Source: Soonwooa sp032062245 | GTDB lineage: Bacteria > Bacteroidota > Bacteroidia > Flavobacteriales > Weeksellaceae | Length of the DNA: 64,000 nucleotides | NCBI RefSeq assembly: GCF_032062245.1 | Contig: NZ_DAMBQF010000002.1 | Span: 124,001-188,000, forward strand | Reading direction: 5' to 3' | Shown here: piece by piece, positions 33,961 to 42,690 of the stretch | Layout: every line of letters starts with the position of its first letter | Position numbering within the stretch: the stretch's first letter is position 1 | Position numbers and translations under genes: made by a program | The notes under the pieces: model-generated | What the model was told of the DNA's origin: nothing | The model's database searches: none | What the model saw: the letters and a program-made list of their open reading frames with translations, nothing else

Positions 33961-34290
33961 ATGTCTTTAAGAAATCGCGTGACACTTATCGGTCGCACAG
34001 GAAAAGAAGTAGAAATCCACACTTTCGAAAGTGGTACAAAAAGAGCAAATGTTAGCCTTGCAACATCTGATTTTTATATTAACCAAAATGGAGAAAAAGT
34101 GGAAGAAACCCAATGGCATAACTTAGTTGGTTATGGAAAAATAATTGACATTTTAGAAAAATATGTTCCTAAAGGAAAAGAAATTGCCATTGAAGGCAAA
34201 ATCATGTATCGTAATTACGAAGATAAAGATGGGGTAAAACGACAAATAACCGAAATCCGAATTGAAGAGATTCTATTATTAAGTAATTGA
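33961..34290 (+). CDS. ssb: Short single-stranded DNA-binding protein
   Basis: A 109-residue SSB consisting only of the OB fold (SLRNRVTLIGRTGKEVEIHT, KRANVSLATSDFY, ETQWHNLVGYGKIIDILEKY, GKEIAIEGKIMYRNYEDKDG). It lacks the flexible tail and the acidic DDDIPF-type tip that recruits repair and replication partners in the usual 150-180 residue SSB. It is therefore probably a second, specialised SSB, such as one used in DNA uptake or recombination, rather than the replicative copy (inference). A five-codon reading frame with an AGGAAAAGAA ribosome-site-like lead precedes it at 33919. Confidence 0.9.
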   Translation: MSLRNRVTLIGRTGKEVEIHTFESGTKRANVSLATSDFYINQNGEKVEETQWHNLVGYGKIIDILEKYVPKGKEIAIEGKIMYRNYEDKDGVKRQITEIRIEEILLLSN

Positions 34291-34298
34291 TCTTAAAA

Positions 34299-34330
34299 AA
34301 ATAACACAGAACTAATCTTCTGTGTTATTT
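34299..34330. terminator. Bidirectional terminator between ssb and the thioesterase gene
   Basis: AAATAACACAGAA (34299-34311) pairs perfectly with TTCTGTGTTATTT (34318-34330). The stop codon of the minus-strand gene (34312-34314) sits in the loop and its last codons form one arm. Confidence 0.88.
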
Positions 34331-34719
34331 TGATTTTTTAAGCGATCATCAACATATTCGATTTGCGTTTTGCCGTGAGCGACTGGTTTTCCGTTTTCAC
34401 CCAAAGCAACCATCACAATTTTATCAATGGTGATAATGGTTTGATGTGTCATCTTGTTTCTGACTTCACATTTTAGGGTGAGAGAAGTGTGTCCAAATCC
34501 GATTGGCAAAAGTCCTATTTCGATAATGTCGCCTTGTTTGGCGGAGTTTACGAAATTAATTTCGGACATATATTTGGTTACAGTTTTTTGATTTTCTAGC
34601 TGGATAATAGCATAAAGAGCGGCTTCTTCATCAATCCATTCCAAAAGTCTTCCTCCAAAAAGTGTATGATTTGGGTTGAGGTCTTCTGGTTTTACCCATT
34701 TTCTTGTGTGGTATTTCAT
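34312..34719 (-). CDS. Acyl-CoA thioesterase (hotdog fold, YciA-like)
   Basis: A 135-residue hotdog-fold thioesterase. The family features are DLNPNHTLFGGRLLEWIDEEAA (residues about 12-33, helix with the catalytic acidic residue), NFVNSAKQGDIIEIG and the strand VTIDKIVMVALGE-type segment TIDKIVMVALGENGKPV. It hydrolyses acyl-CoA, substrate range unknown. It is monocistronic, and its 3' end forms part of the terminator shared with ssb. Confidence 0.88.
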   Translation of the reverse strand: MKYHTRKWVKPEDLNPNHTLFGGRLLEWIDEEAALYAIIQLENQKTVTKYMSEINFVNSAKQGDIIEIGLLPIGFGHTSLTLKCEVRNKMTHQTIITIDKIVMVALGENGKPVAHGKTQIEYVDDRLKNQNNTED

Positions 34720-34860
34720 TGCGAGATTATTTTGATGACAAAGCTAAGTATTTATGCAGATTTTCTGGACGATTCTTGATGAAGTTAATCTATTCTCATA
34801 AGTTCTAAAACTGATAATATCTGTGTTAAAAATCAAAATTGAAAATTCTTAGATTATTAG

Positions 34861-34868
34861 TAACTTTG
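34861..34868 (+). promoter_or_regulatory. Promoter -7 box TAACTTTG of hisS
   Basis: Exact TAnnTTTG followed by C, 30 bases before the hisS ATG at 34899. It lies inside the longer reading frame that begins at 34839 and so rules out that start. Confidence 0.65.
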
Positions 34869-34898
34869 CTTTTATCAAAAAGAAGAATTTTTCAAAGC

Positions 34899-36257
34899 AT
34901 GAAACCGAGTTTAGCAAAAGGAACAAGAGATTTTACATCGCAAGAAGTATTTCGTAGAAAATATATCATTAATAAACTTCAAAAGAATTTTGAACTATTT
35001 GGTTTTCAGCCTTTAGAAACACCAAGTTTTGAAAATCTTGCCACTTTAACAGGGAAATATGGTGAAGAAGGCGACCGTTTGATTTTTAAAATCCTAAATT
35101 CGGGAGATTATGCTTCTAAAACTAAAGAGGAAGATTGGAGTGCGAAAAATTCTCAAAAATTGATTTCTCAGATTTCCGAAAAAGCGCTTCGTTATGATTT
35201 GACAGTGCCTTTCGCCAGATTTGTAGCAATGAATAATGGACAGTTGACTTTCCCGTTCAAGCGTTATCAAATTCAACCCGTTTGGCGTGCTGATCGTCCA
35301 CAGAAAGGACGTTACAGAGAGTTTTATCAATGTGATGCGGATGTTGTGGGAAGTACAAGTCTTTGGCAAGAAGTAGAGTTGTTGAAGTTGTATTTTAAAT
35401 CATTTTCGGATCTTAATTTGCCTGTTTCAATCCACATGAATAACCGTAAAATTCTTTCAGGTTTGGCAGAATATGCGGGAATTTCGGATCAATTGATTGA
35501 CTTTACTGTAGCTCTAGATAAGTTGGACAAAATCGGTAAAGATGGCGTGGTTAAAGAAATGAAGGAGAAAAATATTTCTCAAGAAGCCATCGCAAAGCTG
35601 GATTTCCTTTTTGAACAAGGAAGCGATGCTTTAGAAAATTTACTTCAATTAAAAGAACGTTTTGCTAACATTGAAATTGGTCTTCAAGGTGTTGACGAGT
35701 TAGAATTTGTCATTTTAAAAGCCAGAGATTTAGGAATTGAAGCAGAAAGTTTGGTATTTAACATCACTTTGGCTCGTGGTTTAGATTATTATACAGGCGC
35801 AATTTTCGAGGTTAAAGCAGATGGCGTTGAAATGGGTTCTATTGGCGGCGGCGGTCGTTACGATAATTTGACAGAAGTTTTTGGCGTTAAAGATATGCCT
35901 GGAATAGGGATTTCTTTTGGTTTGGATAGGATCTATTTGGTTTTAGAAGAATTGGATTTATTCCCAAATTTTAATGACAATCAAGTTAAGTATTTGTTTG
36001 CAAATTACGGTGATGCAGAAGCGATTGAAGCCTATAAAATCATTTCTAAACTTAGAGATAAAAACATAGCAGCAGAACTTTATCCAGACGCTGCAAAACT
36101 AAAAAAACAATTTACTTATGCTGAGAAAAAAGGAATTCAGAGTCTTGTTTTTCTTGGTCAAGAAGAAATTGAAAACCAAACCTTGACAATTAAAAATCTT
36201 ACGACCGGCGAGCAAAGAACTATTCGTCAAGATGATTTTTTAAATATTGAATTATAA
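34899..36257 (+). CDS. hisS: Histidyl-tRNA synthetase
   Basis: A 452-residue class II synthetase that charges tRNA-His. It starts MKPSLAKGTRDFTSQE (family start) and shows motif 1 around LETPSFENL, motif 2 QIQPVWRADRPQKGRYREFYQCDAD, the histidine-specific LARGLDYYTGAIFEVKAD (His A motif) and motif 3 GIGISFGLDRIYLVLEEL, then a C-terminal anticodon-binding domain from about 355. The ATG at 34899 was chosen because a promoter lies between it and the upstream alternative. It is followed after 5 bp by the broken DUF1835 gene. Confidence 0.96.
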   Translation: MKPSLAKGTRDFTSQEVFRRKYIINKLQKNFELFGFQPLETPSFENLATLTGKYGEEGDRLIFKILNSGDYASKTKEEDWSAKNSQKLISQISEKALRYDLTVPFARFVAMNNGQLTFPFKRYQIQPVWRADRPQKGRYREFYQCDADVVGSTSLWQEVELLKLYFKSFSDLNLPVSIHMNNRKILSGLAEYAGISDQLIDFTVALDKLDKIGKDGVVKEMKEKNISQEAIAKLDFLFEQGSDALENLLQLKERFANIEIGLQGVDELEFVILKARDLGIEAESLVFNITLARGLDYYTGAIFEVKADGVEMGSIGGGGRYDNLTEVFGVKDMPGIGISFGLDRIYLVLEELDLFPNFNDNQVKYLFANYGDAEAIEAYKIISKLRDKNIAAELYPDAAKLKKQFTYAEKKGIQSLVFLGQEEIENQTLTIKNLTTGEQRTIRQDDFLNIEL

Positions 36258-36262
36258 AATAA

Positions 36263-36967
36263 ATGACAAATTCAAAGGTTTTTCATGTTCTTAACGGCGA
36301 TTGTCTCGCTGCGACGCTTGACAAAGTTGTCGATAAATCTCAAATGATAATTTGGCGAGAATGCCTTATCGAAGGACCTGTTAAATAAGAGAATTTTTGG
36401 ATAAACCGTCAATATTTTATTGCTCAAACTTACGCTGAATCTGAGATAGGCTATCAGGAAAAAGTACTTTCAGAATTTCAAAAGTTTGAAAATATCGAAG
36501 AAGGTTCTGCAATTTATTTTTGGTTTGAATACGATGTATTTTGTCAACTCAATTTTTGGTTTTTACTCAGCGAAGTCAAAAAAGATTTAAAGCTTTTCCG
36601 TGTTTTTCCAAAAGAAGAATCTTGGGACGGTTTTGCAAATCTTGAAGCAACAGATTTTGAAAATCAAATTAAAACTGCGATCGAAATTTCAGAACGAGAT
36701 ATTGCGTTGGCGAAAAAACTTTGGAAAGCATTTTCAGATAATGATTTAGAAGAATTAAAAAGTCTTTCTTCCGAAAACTCAAAAGTCTTTCGAAAGTTGC
36801 ATTTAATAGTAGATTCAATTATAGATTTAAAATCTGGCGAAACAAAATCTGAATTAAAATATCTTTCAGAAAATTATAAAAACTTTGAAGATCTTTGCAA
36901 AGAAGTAAAACTAAAATATGGCGTTTTTGGATTTGGAGATTTACAAGTCAAAAACCTTATTAAATAA
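36263..36967 (+). pseudogene. DUF1835 domain protein interrupted by an in-frame TAA
   Basis: A single reading frame from the ATG at 36263 encodes SKVFHVLNGDCLAATL, IIWRECLIEGPVK, then TAA at 36386-36388, then continues in the same frame with ENFWINRQYFIAQTYAESE through SAIYFWFEYDVFCQLNFWFL to the normal end at 36965. The two halves join without loss into a DUF1835-type protein of about 234 residues, so the stop is a point mutation or error rather than a true end. Recoding is unsupported. The gene is tightly coupled to hisS (5 bp gap). DUF1835 proteins have no proven activity. Confidence 0.82.
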
Positions 36968-36970
36968 CAA

Positions 36971-36998
36971 AAAAAAGACGGCATAAGCCGTCTTTTTT
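36971..36998. terminator. Bidirectional terminator after the DUF1835 gene
   Basis: AAAAAAGACGGC-ATAA-GCCGTCTTTTTT is a perfect 12-bp hairpin with A and T tails, between converging genes. Confidence 0.92.
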
Positions 36999-37018
36999 AC
37001 TTCTTCTCGAAAGAAAAA

Positions 37019-37255
37019 TTATTTAGCAGCGTTTTCAACGTCTTGCTTCAATTCTCCTGTTTTATTTTTTGCTTGATCAAGTGCGTCATTTGCTTTCGAC
37101 TTCAAATCGTTGCCGAATTTCGTCAAATTATCTTTCGCTGTATTGATTTTATCTTTCACCGCTTGTTGCTCTTCTGGCGTCGATTTTTTATACTTCCAAT
37201 ATGCTAAAGCGCCCAATCCTAACAATGCCAAAAGGCCATTTTTCTTAGATCCCAT
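37019..37255 (-). CDS. Small membrane-associated helical protein (YtxH-like)
   Basis: A 78-residue protein with a short hydrophobic N-terminal helix (about 6-19, NGLLALLGLGALAYW) and a long amphipathic lysine/alanine-rich helix with heptad-like spacing (VKDKINTAKDNLTKFG ... ALDQAKNKTGELKQDVEN). This matches the YtxH/LEA-like layout of stress-associated small proteins. No catalytic residues. A stress or envelope role is plausible but unproven. Confidence 0.75.
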   Translation of the reverse strand: MGSKKNGLLALLGLGALAYWKYKKSTPEEQQAVKDKINTAKDNLTKFGNDLKSKANDALDQAKNKTGELKQDVENAAK

Positions 37256-37350
37256 AATTTATTTTTTTTAATTATTAACTATTTGATTTTGTATCTATAG
37301 AAGGAAATAACGTGCCAAAAAAGAAATCTATATTCATAATAAAAAGTTAA

Positions 37351-37526
37351 ATTTTGGCGTGCCCATTTGCGCTCACTCGGTTCGACGCTCCGCGTCGCCC
37401 TCGTTCGCGCTTCAGGTCGGTTTACGCGCAGTCGCTGTGATGCTCGGACGGCTCCGCTGCGCTCCGCCGCCTCACATCACGAGCTCCAACAATGCGCTTC
37501 GCCCTCACGCAGATGCGGGATAATTA
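37351..37526 (+). repeat. Palindromic GC-rich element A (REP-like)
   Basis: This GC-rich block within AT-rich DNA starts GGCGTGCCC, contains a hairpin region, then AGGTCGG, CGCGCAGTCGCTGT, the core GGCTCCGCTGCGCTCCGCC and CACGAGCTCCAAC. It aligns over about 97 bp with element B in reverse orientation with about six mismatches by my count, but the hairpin arms between GGCGTGCCC and AGGTCGG are different. It is not coding despite an open frame. The 332-bp gap 37256-37587 holds only this and AT-rich DNA. Confidence 0.8.
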
Positions 37527-37587
37527 GAAAATTTAGAAAAATGAATTTTATTTTTTTGAAAGCTTAAAATTTAATGCCAAAGAAGAA

Positions 37588-38898
37588 TTATTCAGTAACC
37601 AAAATATCCAGTTTTTCAGCCAAATCTTTTGTTAGATTTTTTCGTGAAAAAGCGTCAATGTTGGCGTTTTTAGAATTGCTATTTCCAGATTTACAAAGCT
37701 GATAAATTTGTAGAATATAAGATTTCAAGCTTTCAATTTCTGAATAATCAAAATGTTTTCCAGCCTTCGTTTCCTCCAAAATTTTTGAAACATCAGCCTC
37801 TTTTGGACCAAAAGAAAGAATAGGTTTTCCTGTCGATAAATATTCAAACAATTTCCCCGGAATAATACCTTTTGACGAATCGTTTGGAAAGTTAGTAATC
37901 AATAACAAATCCGAATTTTGCATTTCCTGATAAGATTCACCGTGAGCAAGATAACCGAGGATTTGCAAATGTTTTCCAACTTTTGATGCCTTTAGATTTT
38001 CAAGAATTTTATCATCGAGACGACCAACAAATTTCATTTCAAAATCTTTTTCAAAATCTTTATGCTCTTCCAGAAGTTCATTAATGGCTTTCCAAAGATT
38101 TTCTGGATTTCTCAACTGTTCCAACACCCCAACATAACTCAAACTGAATTTGTCTTTGTCGCTTTTTGATTTATCAGCTTCAACAAAATTACTTGTGTCA
38201 AAACCATTGGTAATACACACCGAATTGGCGCCCAGCTTTCTGAAATTTTTTGCGTCACTATAACTTGTTGCTAAAGTCAAATCAGCTGTTTTAAAAACTA
38301 ATTTTTCGAGATTGCGCTGTTTTTGGTCAGAAGATTTTGTAAGTTTTAGATGTTTGTAATAAGATATTTCTGTCCAAGGATCACGGAAGTCGGCAATCCA
38401 TTTTAGATTAGGAATTTCTTTTTTTAATCCAAGTCCAATTAAATGCAAAGAATGTGGTGGACCCGTTGTCACAATAACATCGATGTTTTTTTCTTTCAGA
38501 TATTTTTTTAGAAAACTTATGGAAGGTCTTACCCAAAATTTTCGTGCATCAGGAATAAAAAAATTGCCTCGCACAAAAATAGAAAGCTTCGACATCATAG
38601 ATTGATTTTTACCAACATCAAATTGTCCAGCTTTATATTTTTTATTGCCTTTACTGAATTTTTCAGCAAGTTGATAAGGTTCCCAAATTTTGGTTTTAAC
38701 AATCTTTATGTTTTCAGGTACTTCTTTAAGAAGCGTTTCGTCAACAATCGGGTAACTCGGATTTTCGGGTGTGTAGATAATTGGTTCCCAACCAAAATCG
38801 GGAAGATATTTCGCAAACTTTAACCAACGTTGTACACCTGGACCACCAGCTGGAGGCCAATAATAAGAGATTATTAAAACTTTTTTCGAGGTTTTCAT
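37588..38898 (-). CDS. Glycosyltransferase family 4 protein
   Basis: A 436-residue GT-B fold enzyme of the GT4 family. It starts with KKVLIISYYWPPAGGPGVQRWLKFAKYL (glycine-rich donor/acceptor entry), has the acceptor-domain DFRDPWTE motif, the nucleotide-binding middle (SYVGVLEQLRNPENLW, MKFVGRLDD) and the late GKLFEYLSTGKPILSFGP with the conserved E of the GT4 donor site. It presumably acts in capsule, O-antigen or exopolysaccharide synthesis in the cytoplasm. It stands alone between element A and the pentapeptide gene; acceptor unknown. Confidence 0.88.
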   Translation of the reverse strand: MKTSKKVLIISYYWPPAGGPGVQRWLKFAKYLPDFGWEPIIYTPENPSYPIVDETLLKEVPENIKIVKTKIWEPYQLAEKFSKGNKKYKAGQFDVGKNQSMMSKLSIFVRGNFFIPDARKFWVRPSISFLKKYLKEKNIDVIVTTGPPHSLHLIGLGLKKEIPNLKWIADFRDPWTEISYYKHLKLTKSSDQKQRNLEKLVFKTADLTLATSYSDAKNFRKLGANSVCITNGFDTSNFVEADKSKSDKDKFSLSYVGVLEQLRNPENLWKAINELLEEHKDFEKDFEMKFVGRLDDKILENLKASKVGKHLQILGYLAHGESYQEMQNSDLLLITNFPNDSSKGIIPGKLFEYLSTGKPILSFGPKEADVSKILEETKAGKHFDYSEIESLKSYILQIYQLCKSGNSNSKNANIDAFSRKNLTKDLAEKLDILVTE

Positions 38899-39015
38899 TC
38901 AAGCGCTTTTCGTCATCAAAATCGATTCTGTAAATTTACCCGTTTTTTAATATTGTCCCTAATTTAAAACTGAAAATAAAACTTTTCTTTTTTAATAAAC
39001 TTTTAAATTCTAATT

Positions 39016-39576
39016 ATGAAATCCTTTTTTGACCAACAATTTAGTCCAAGCAACTTTTCTGAAATCGAAAAAGGCGATTTTGACCAATGTATATTCGAAA
39101 ATTGTGATTTCTCAGATTTTAATTTTTCAGGCTATAAATTCTCTGAAAGTCGTTTTGTCAATTGTAATTGGAGTCTTGCGAAGTTGGGAGATACGGCTTT
39201 TCGCGATGTGGAATTTGTGGAGTGTAAAATGTTAGGACTTCATTTTGAAGATTGTTATGACTTCGGATTTTCGATAGATGTCAAGCATTCAGTGCTCAAT
39301 CATTCTTCTTTTTATCAGGTCGATTTGCGAAAGTCAAAGTTTAAAAATGTTGATTTCCACGAGTGTGAGTTTGCAGAAGCTAATCTTTCAAGGCTTATTT
39401 TGGCAGATTGTCGATTCGATCACGCTCATTTTGAGAGAAGTATTTTGGAAGCTGCAGATTTTCGTTCTGCGTCAGGATTTTCTATTAATCCCATTTATAA
39501 TTCAATTAAAAAATCCAAATTTTCCAGAGAGAATATTTCAGTACTTTTAGGTGTTTTTGAGATTAATATAGAATAA
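39016..39576 (+). CDS. Pentapeptide-repeat protein
   Basis: A 186-residue protein made of pentapeptide repeats: F/L at the centre and A/N/C/S-rich i-2 positions are evident in FDQCIFENCDFSDFNFSGYKF-like runs from about 22 to 155 with a break near residue 90. The family folds as a right-handed quadrilateral beta-helix. Its size and cysteine-rich pattern resemble Qnr-like and MfpA-like proteins, which protect DNA gyrase, but most chromosomal members have no known role and no claim of resistance is made here. No signal peptide. Confidence 0.85.
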   Translation: MKSFFDQQFSPSNFSEIEKGDFDQCIFENCDFSDFNFSGYKFSESRFVNCNWSLAKLGDTAFRDVEFVECKMLGLHFEDCYDFGFSIDVKHSVLNHSSFYQVDLRKSKFKNVDFHECEFAEANLSRLILADCRFDHAHFERSILEAADFRSASGFSINPIYNSIKKSKFSRENISVLLGVFEINIE

Positions 39577-39899
39577 AAAAAACGACGCGAAGCCGGTAAT
39601 TACTTCGTTTAATTTTAAAGTTTTGTGGTTAACCTGCCTTTTTACCGTAGTCGAGTTTGTTCATAAAGAACTTATTTAGTTATTGAGTTTTCCCCTTTTT
39701 TGTAATATACAAACTCAAAATTCAAAAAAAGCTAAAGTTTATTAATAAACATTTTAACTTAATAAAGTAAGAATGTAGAATTAATATTACTTATAGGATG
39801 AATTTGATATATTATCTTTGTTTTGTGAATATAACTAATAAAAATATAAATAGAGTGATAATTTTTTAAAAAATTACTAAAGTTGTACCATGAATAATT
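39577..39899. other. AT-rich intergenic stretch with an isolated promoter-like box
   Basis: This gene-free stretch before ggt holds a weak CGAAG/CTTCG hairpin just after the pentapeptide gene and a perfect TATCTTTG at 39813-39820. A transcript from that box would reach ggt, first passing ATGAATAATTGA (39892-39903), a three-codon frame. No tRNA or conserved gene is seen. Confidence 0.5.
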
Positions 39900-39955
39900 G
39901 AATTTTAATCTTTTTATGGAATGTTGACATACTCGAATTTTAATCTTTAACTTTG
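39900..39955 (+). promoter_or_regulatory. ggt promoter with a duplicated 14-bp element
   Basis: TTGACA at 39924-39929, 21 bases between TTG and the exact -7 box TAACTTTG (39948-39955), then 20 bases to the ATG. GAATTTTAATCTTT occurs at 39900-39913 and again at 39935-39948, a 35-bp step, the second copy abutting the -7 box. Confidence 0.65.
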
Positions 39956-39975
39956 CTTTTTTATTGATTTATACT

Positions 39976-41667
39976 ATGAAAATTAAACTACTCGCACTTG
40001 CCTCAGTTTTGGCTTTTGGTAATATTACGGCGCAATACACAGATATTAATATTGTTAAAGAAGTTAAGGTCAAACGAAAAGGTGTAATTGTTTCGGCGCA
40101 TCCTTTAGCCAGTGAAGCTGGTTCTAAAATTCTTAAAGAAGGAGGAAATGCTTTTGACGCGGTTATTGCTACACAATTGGCTTTGGCTGTAGTTTATCCA
40201 CAAGCGGGTAACATTGGAGGTGGCGGATTTTTAGTTGCTACAACCAATAATGGGAAAAAAATAGCACTTGACTATCGCGAAACCGCACCAGCAAAGTCTA
40301 CATTCGATATGTATTGGGACAAAAAAGGAAATGCAAATACCGATTTGTCACAGAATGGAAGATTGGCGGTTGGTATTCCTGGAAGTATTTCTGGGATGTT
40401 TGCGACGATGCCTTATGCTAAATTAAGTTTTGCTAAATTAATTCAACCAGCAATAGATTTAGCCGAAAAAGGTTTTGCAATTACTGAGCAAGAAGCGGGA
40501 CTTCTTAATATGCATAAAGAAGAATTTGCGAAACATAATAAAAATGTCCCCGTTTTTATAAAAAATGAAAAATGGAAAGCTGGTGATATTTTGGTTCAGA
40601 AAGAATTGGCAGAAACCTTGAAACGTATTCAAAAGAATGGTGAAAAGGAATTCTACGAAGGTGAAACAGCCAAAATGATTGTTAACGAGATGAAACTCGG
40701 AAACGGAATTATTACTGCAGCCGATCTTAAAAACTATAAAACCAAGGAAAGAAAACCAATGACTTTTAGCTACAAAGGTCATGAAGTTGTTACTATGCCT
40801 TTACCATCAAGTGGTGGAATTTTGTTAGCACAAATGTTAAAAATGTACAGTTATGCTGATGTTAAAAATCCGCAACAAAATGCTATAGAGACTGTACAGC
40901 CTATGGTTGAGGCTGAGCGTCGTGCTTATGCGGATCGCGCCGAATATATGGGCGATCCAGATTTTATTAAAGATGAAACGACAAAGTTAGTAAGCGACGC
41001 GTATTTGCAAAACCGTTGGAAATCCTACAATCCGAATCAAGCGACACCGAGTAGTGAAGTTGGTAAAATCATAAAGCAAGGAAAGGAAAGTACTGAGACG
41101 ACACATATTTCGATTTTGGATAAAGAAGGAAACGCGGTTTCGGTGACGACGACACTTAATGGACTTTATGGTAGTAAAACAGTCGTTTCGGGTGCTGGTT
41201 TTTTCTTAAATAACGAAATGGATGATTTTTCTGTAAAGCCAGGCGTGCCAAATATGTATGGCGCAGTTGGTGGAGAAGCTAACGCTATTAAAGCAGGGAA
41301 AAGAATGCTATCTTCCATGGCACCCACTATTTTGATGAAAGATAATAAAGTGAAAATGGTTGTTGGTACACCTGGAGGAACAACAATTCCAACCTCGGTT
41401 TTCCAAGCGATTGTAGATGTTGTAGATTTTGGTTTAAATGCCAACTTTGCAGTTAACGCTCCGAAGTTCCATCACCAATGGTTGCCAGAAACTGTGGCTG
41501 TTGAAAAAAACTTCCCAGAAACAACGGTGAAGTCTTTAGAAAAAATGGGTTACAAAATCGAACGTCGTGAGCAAATTGGAAGAACAGAAATTATTCTTGT
41601 GGACGATAATAAAAACATACATGCAGTGGCTGATGGTCGTGGTGACGACTCTGTTGGCGTGGAATAG
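39976..41667 (+). CDS. ggt: Gamma-glutamyltransferase
   Basis: A 563-residue exported enzyme that cleaves gamma-glutamyl bonds, such as glutathione, and transfers the glutamyl group. It has a signal peptide (MKIKLLALASVLAFGNITAQ), the large-subunit start (VSAHPLASEAGSKILKEGGNAFDAVIA) and the self-cleavage site STETTHISILDKEGNAVS, with the N-terminal nucleophile of the mature small subunit at about T375. The substrate loops MLSSMAPTIL and GTPGGTTIPTSVFQ are present. The ATG at 39976 was chosen over TTG at 39964 because it yields a clean signal peptide. Confidence 0.95.
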   Translation: MKIKLLALASVLAFGNITAQYTDINIVKEVKVKRKGVIVSAHPLASEAGSKILKEGGNAFDAVIATQLALAVVYPQAGNIGGGGFLVATTNNGKKIALDYRETAPAKSTFDMYWDKKGNANTDLSQNGRLAVGIPGSISGMFATMPYAKLSFAKLIQPAIDLAEKGFAITEQEAGLLNMHKEEFAKHNKNVPVFIKNEKWKAGDILVQKELAETLKRIQKNGEKEFYEGETAKMIVNEMKLGNGIITAADLKNYKTKERKPMTFSYKGHEVVTMPLPSSGGILLAQMLKMYSYADVKNPQQNAIETVQPMVEAERRAYADRAEYMGDPDFIKDETTKLVSDAYLQNRWKSYNPNQATPSSEVGKIIKQGKESTETTHISILDKEGNAVSVTTTLNGLYGSKTVVSGAGFFLNNEMDDFSVKPGVPNMYGAVGGEANAIKAGKRMLSSMAPTILMKDNKVKMVVGTPGGTTIPTSVFQAIVDVVDFGLNANFAVNAPKFHHQWLPETVAVEKNFPETTVKSLEKMGYKIERREQIGRTEIILVDDNKNIHAVADGRGDDSVGVE

Positions 41668-41686
41668 TTTTTTTTAAAAAATTTTT

Positions 41687-41720
41687 AAAAGGAGTTTGGA
41701 TTAAAATCTGAACTCCTTTT
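41687..41720 (+). terminator. Terminator of ggt
   Basis: AAAAGGAGTT pairs with AACTCCTTTT and an inner GATT/AATC pair, followed by a T run. Confidence 0.88.
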
Positions 41721-41836
41721 TTTAATTAAAACTCTGATGAGTTTAAAGATTACGAGTTTTAAGTTTAATGTTTGTGTTTTATTAAAATTCATGATTTATA
41801 ACTTACAACTCATAACTTATTTAAAAGCATAATTCT

Positions 41837-41844
41837 TATTTTTG
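41837..41844 (+). promoter_or_regulatory. Promoter -7 box TATTTTTG of prmA
   Basis: Exact TAnnTTTG followed by C, 18 bases before the prmA ATG. Confidence 0.6.
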
Positions 41845-41862
41845 CATTATTAAAATAAAAAT

Positions 41863-42690
41863 ATGACTTCTTACTTAGAATTTACATTCAAAATAAATCC
41901 GGTACAACCTTGGAGCGAGATATTAATGGCAGAACTTATCGGTATTGGATTCGATAGTTTTACAGAAGAACATGATGGGATTTTGGCTTACATCCAAGAG
42001 GATTTGTATAGTGAAGAAGCGCTTAAAGACCTTAACTTACTTAATTCTCCAGATGTTGAAATTTCTTACGAATCCCGACAAATGCCAAATATTAATTGGA
42101 ATGAAGAATGGGAAAAAAATTTTACACCAATTAATATTGATGACAAAGTGTTGATAAGAGCAGAATTCCATGAAAGTCAAAATCTTCTTTACGAAATTAT
42201 CATTCAGCCAAAAATGTCTTTTGGGACAGGACATCATGCGACAACGCATTTGATGATTCAGCAGATGTATGATATGGATTTCAAAGACAAGAAAGTTTTG
42301 GATATGGGTTGTGGAACTTCGGTGTTGGCGATTTTTGCTAAACAACGAGGTGCTGGCGAAACTTTAGCAATTGACATCGACGAATGGTCTGTAGAAAACT
42401 CTCACGAAAATGCAGAACGTAACAATGTAGATTTAAAAATTGAATTGGGAACTGCCGAAAATCTTGGTAAAGAAAAATTTGATGTTATCTTGGCGAATAT
42501 CAATCGTAATATTTTGATTTCGGATATTCCGACTTATGTTAAAGATTTGAATGATGGTGGCGAACTGTTGTTGTCAGGACTTTGCTTCTTCGATGTTGAT
42601 GATATTTTGGAAGTTTGTAAAGCTCAGAATTTAACTTTAGAAAGACAGTTGCAAAGAGAAGAGTGGGTAAGTCTTCTTTTGAAAAAATAG
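41863..42690 (+). CDS. prmA: Ribosomal protein L11 methyltransferase
   Basis: A 275-residue SAM-dependent methyltransferase that trimethylates ribosomal protein L11. It has the N-terminal substrate-recognition domain (1-100), the characteristic KMSFGTGHHATTHLM, motif I KVLDMGCGTSVLAIFA, LAIDIDEWSVENSHENA and the active-site FDVILANINRNIL (NxxL loop) followed by LLLSGL. Length is normal. It ends at the edge of element B, convergent with the ABC permease. Confidence 0.95.
   Translation: MTSYLEFTFKINPVQPWSEILMAELIGIGFDSFTEEHDGILAYIQEDLYSEEALKDLNLLNSPDVEISYESRQMPNINWNEEWEKNFTPINIDDKVLIRAEFHESQNLLYEIIIQPKMSFGTGHHATTHLMIQQMYDMDFKDKKVLDMGCGTSVLAIFAKQRGAGETLAIDIDEWSVENSHENAERNNVDLKIELGTAENLGKEKFDVILANINRNILISDIPTYVKDLNDGGELLLSGLCFFDVDDILEVCKAQNLTLERQLQREEWVSLLLKK

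Noticed and set aside
34839..34898. Upstream TTG start for hisS
   Set aside because: The -7 box TAACTTTG at 34861-34868 lies inside this segment, and the family start is MKPSLAKGTRDF.
36386..36388. Recoding of TAA in the DUF1835 gene
   Set aside because: No recoding signal is visible and TAA recoding is not established in these bacteria; a simple nonsense mutation explains it.
37367..37567. Open frame of 66 codons rich in arginine and serine
   Set aside because: It is translated from palindromic element A; similar frames occur in elements B (42710-42946) and D (63677-63937). The composition follows the GC-rich repeat, not a protein.
39016..39576. Calling the pentapeptide protein a Qnr quinolone-resistance determinant
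   Set aside because: Only the repeat pattern and size are similar; key loop features cannot be verified by eye and most chromosomal members are uncharacterised.
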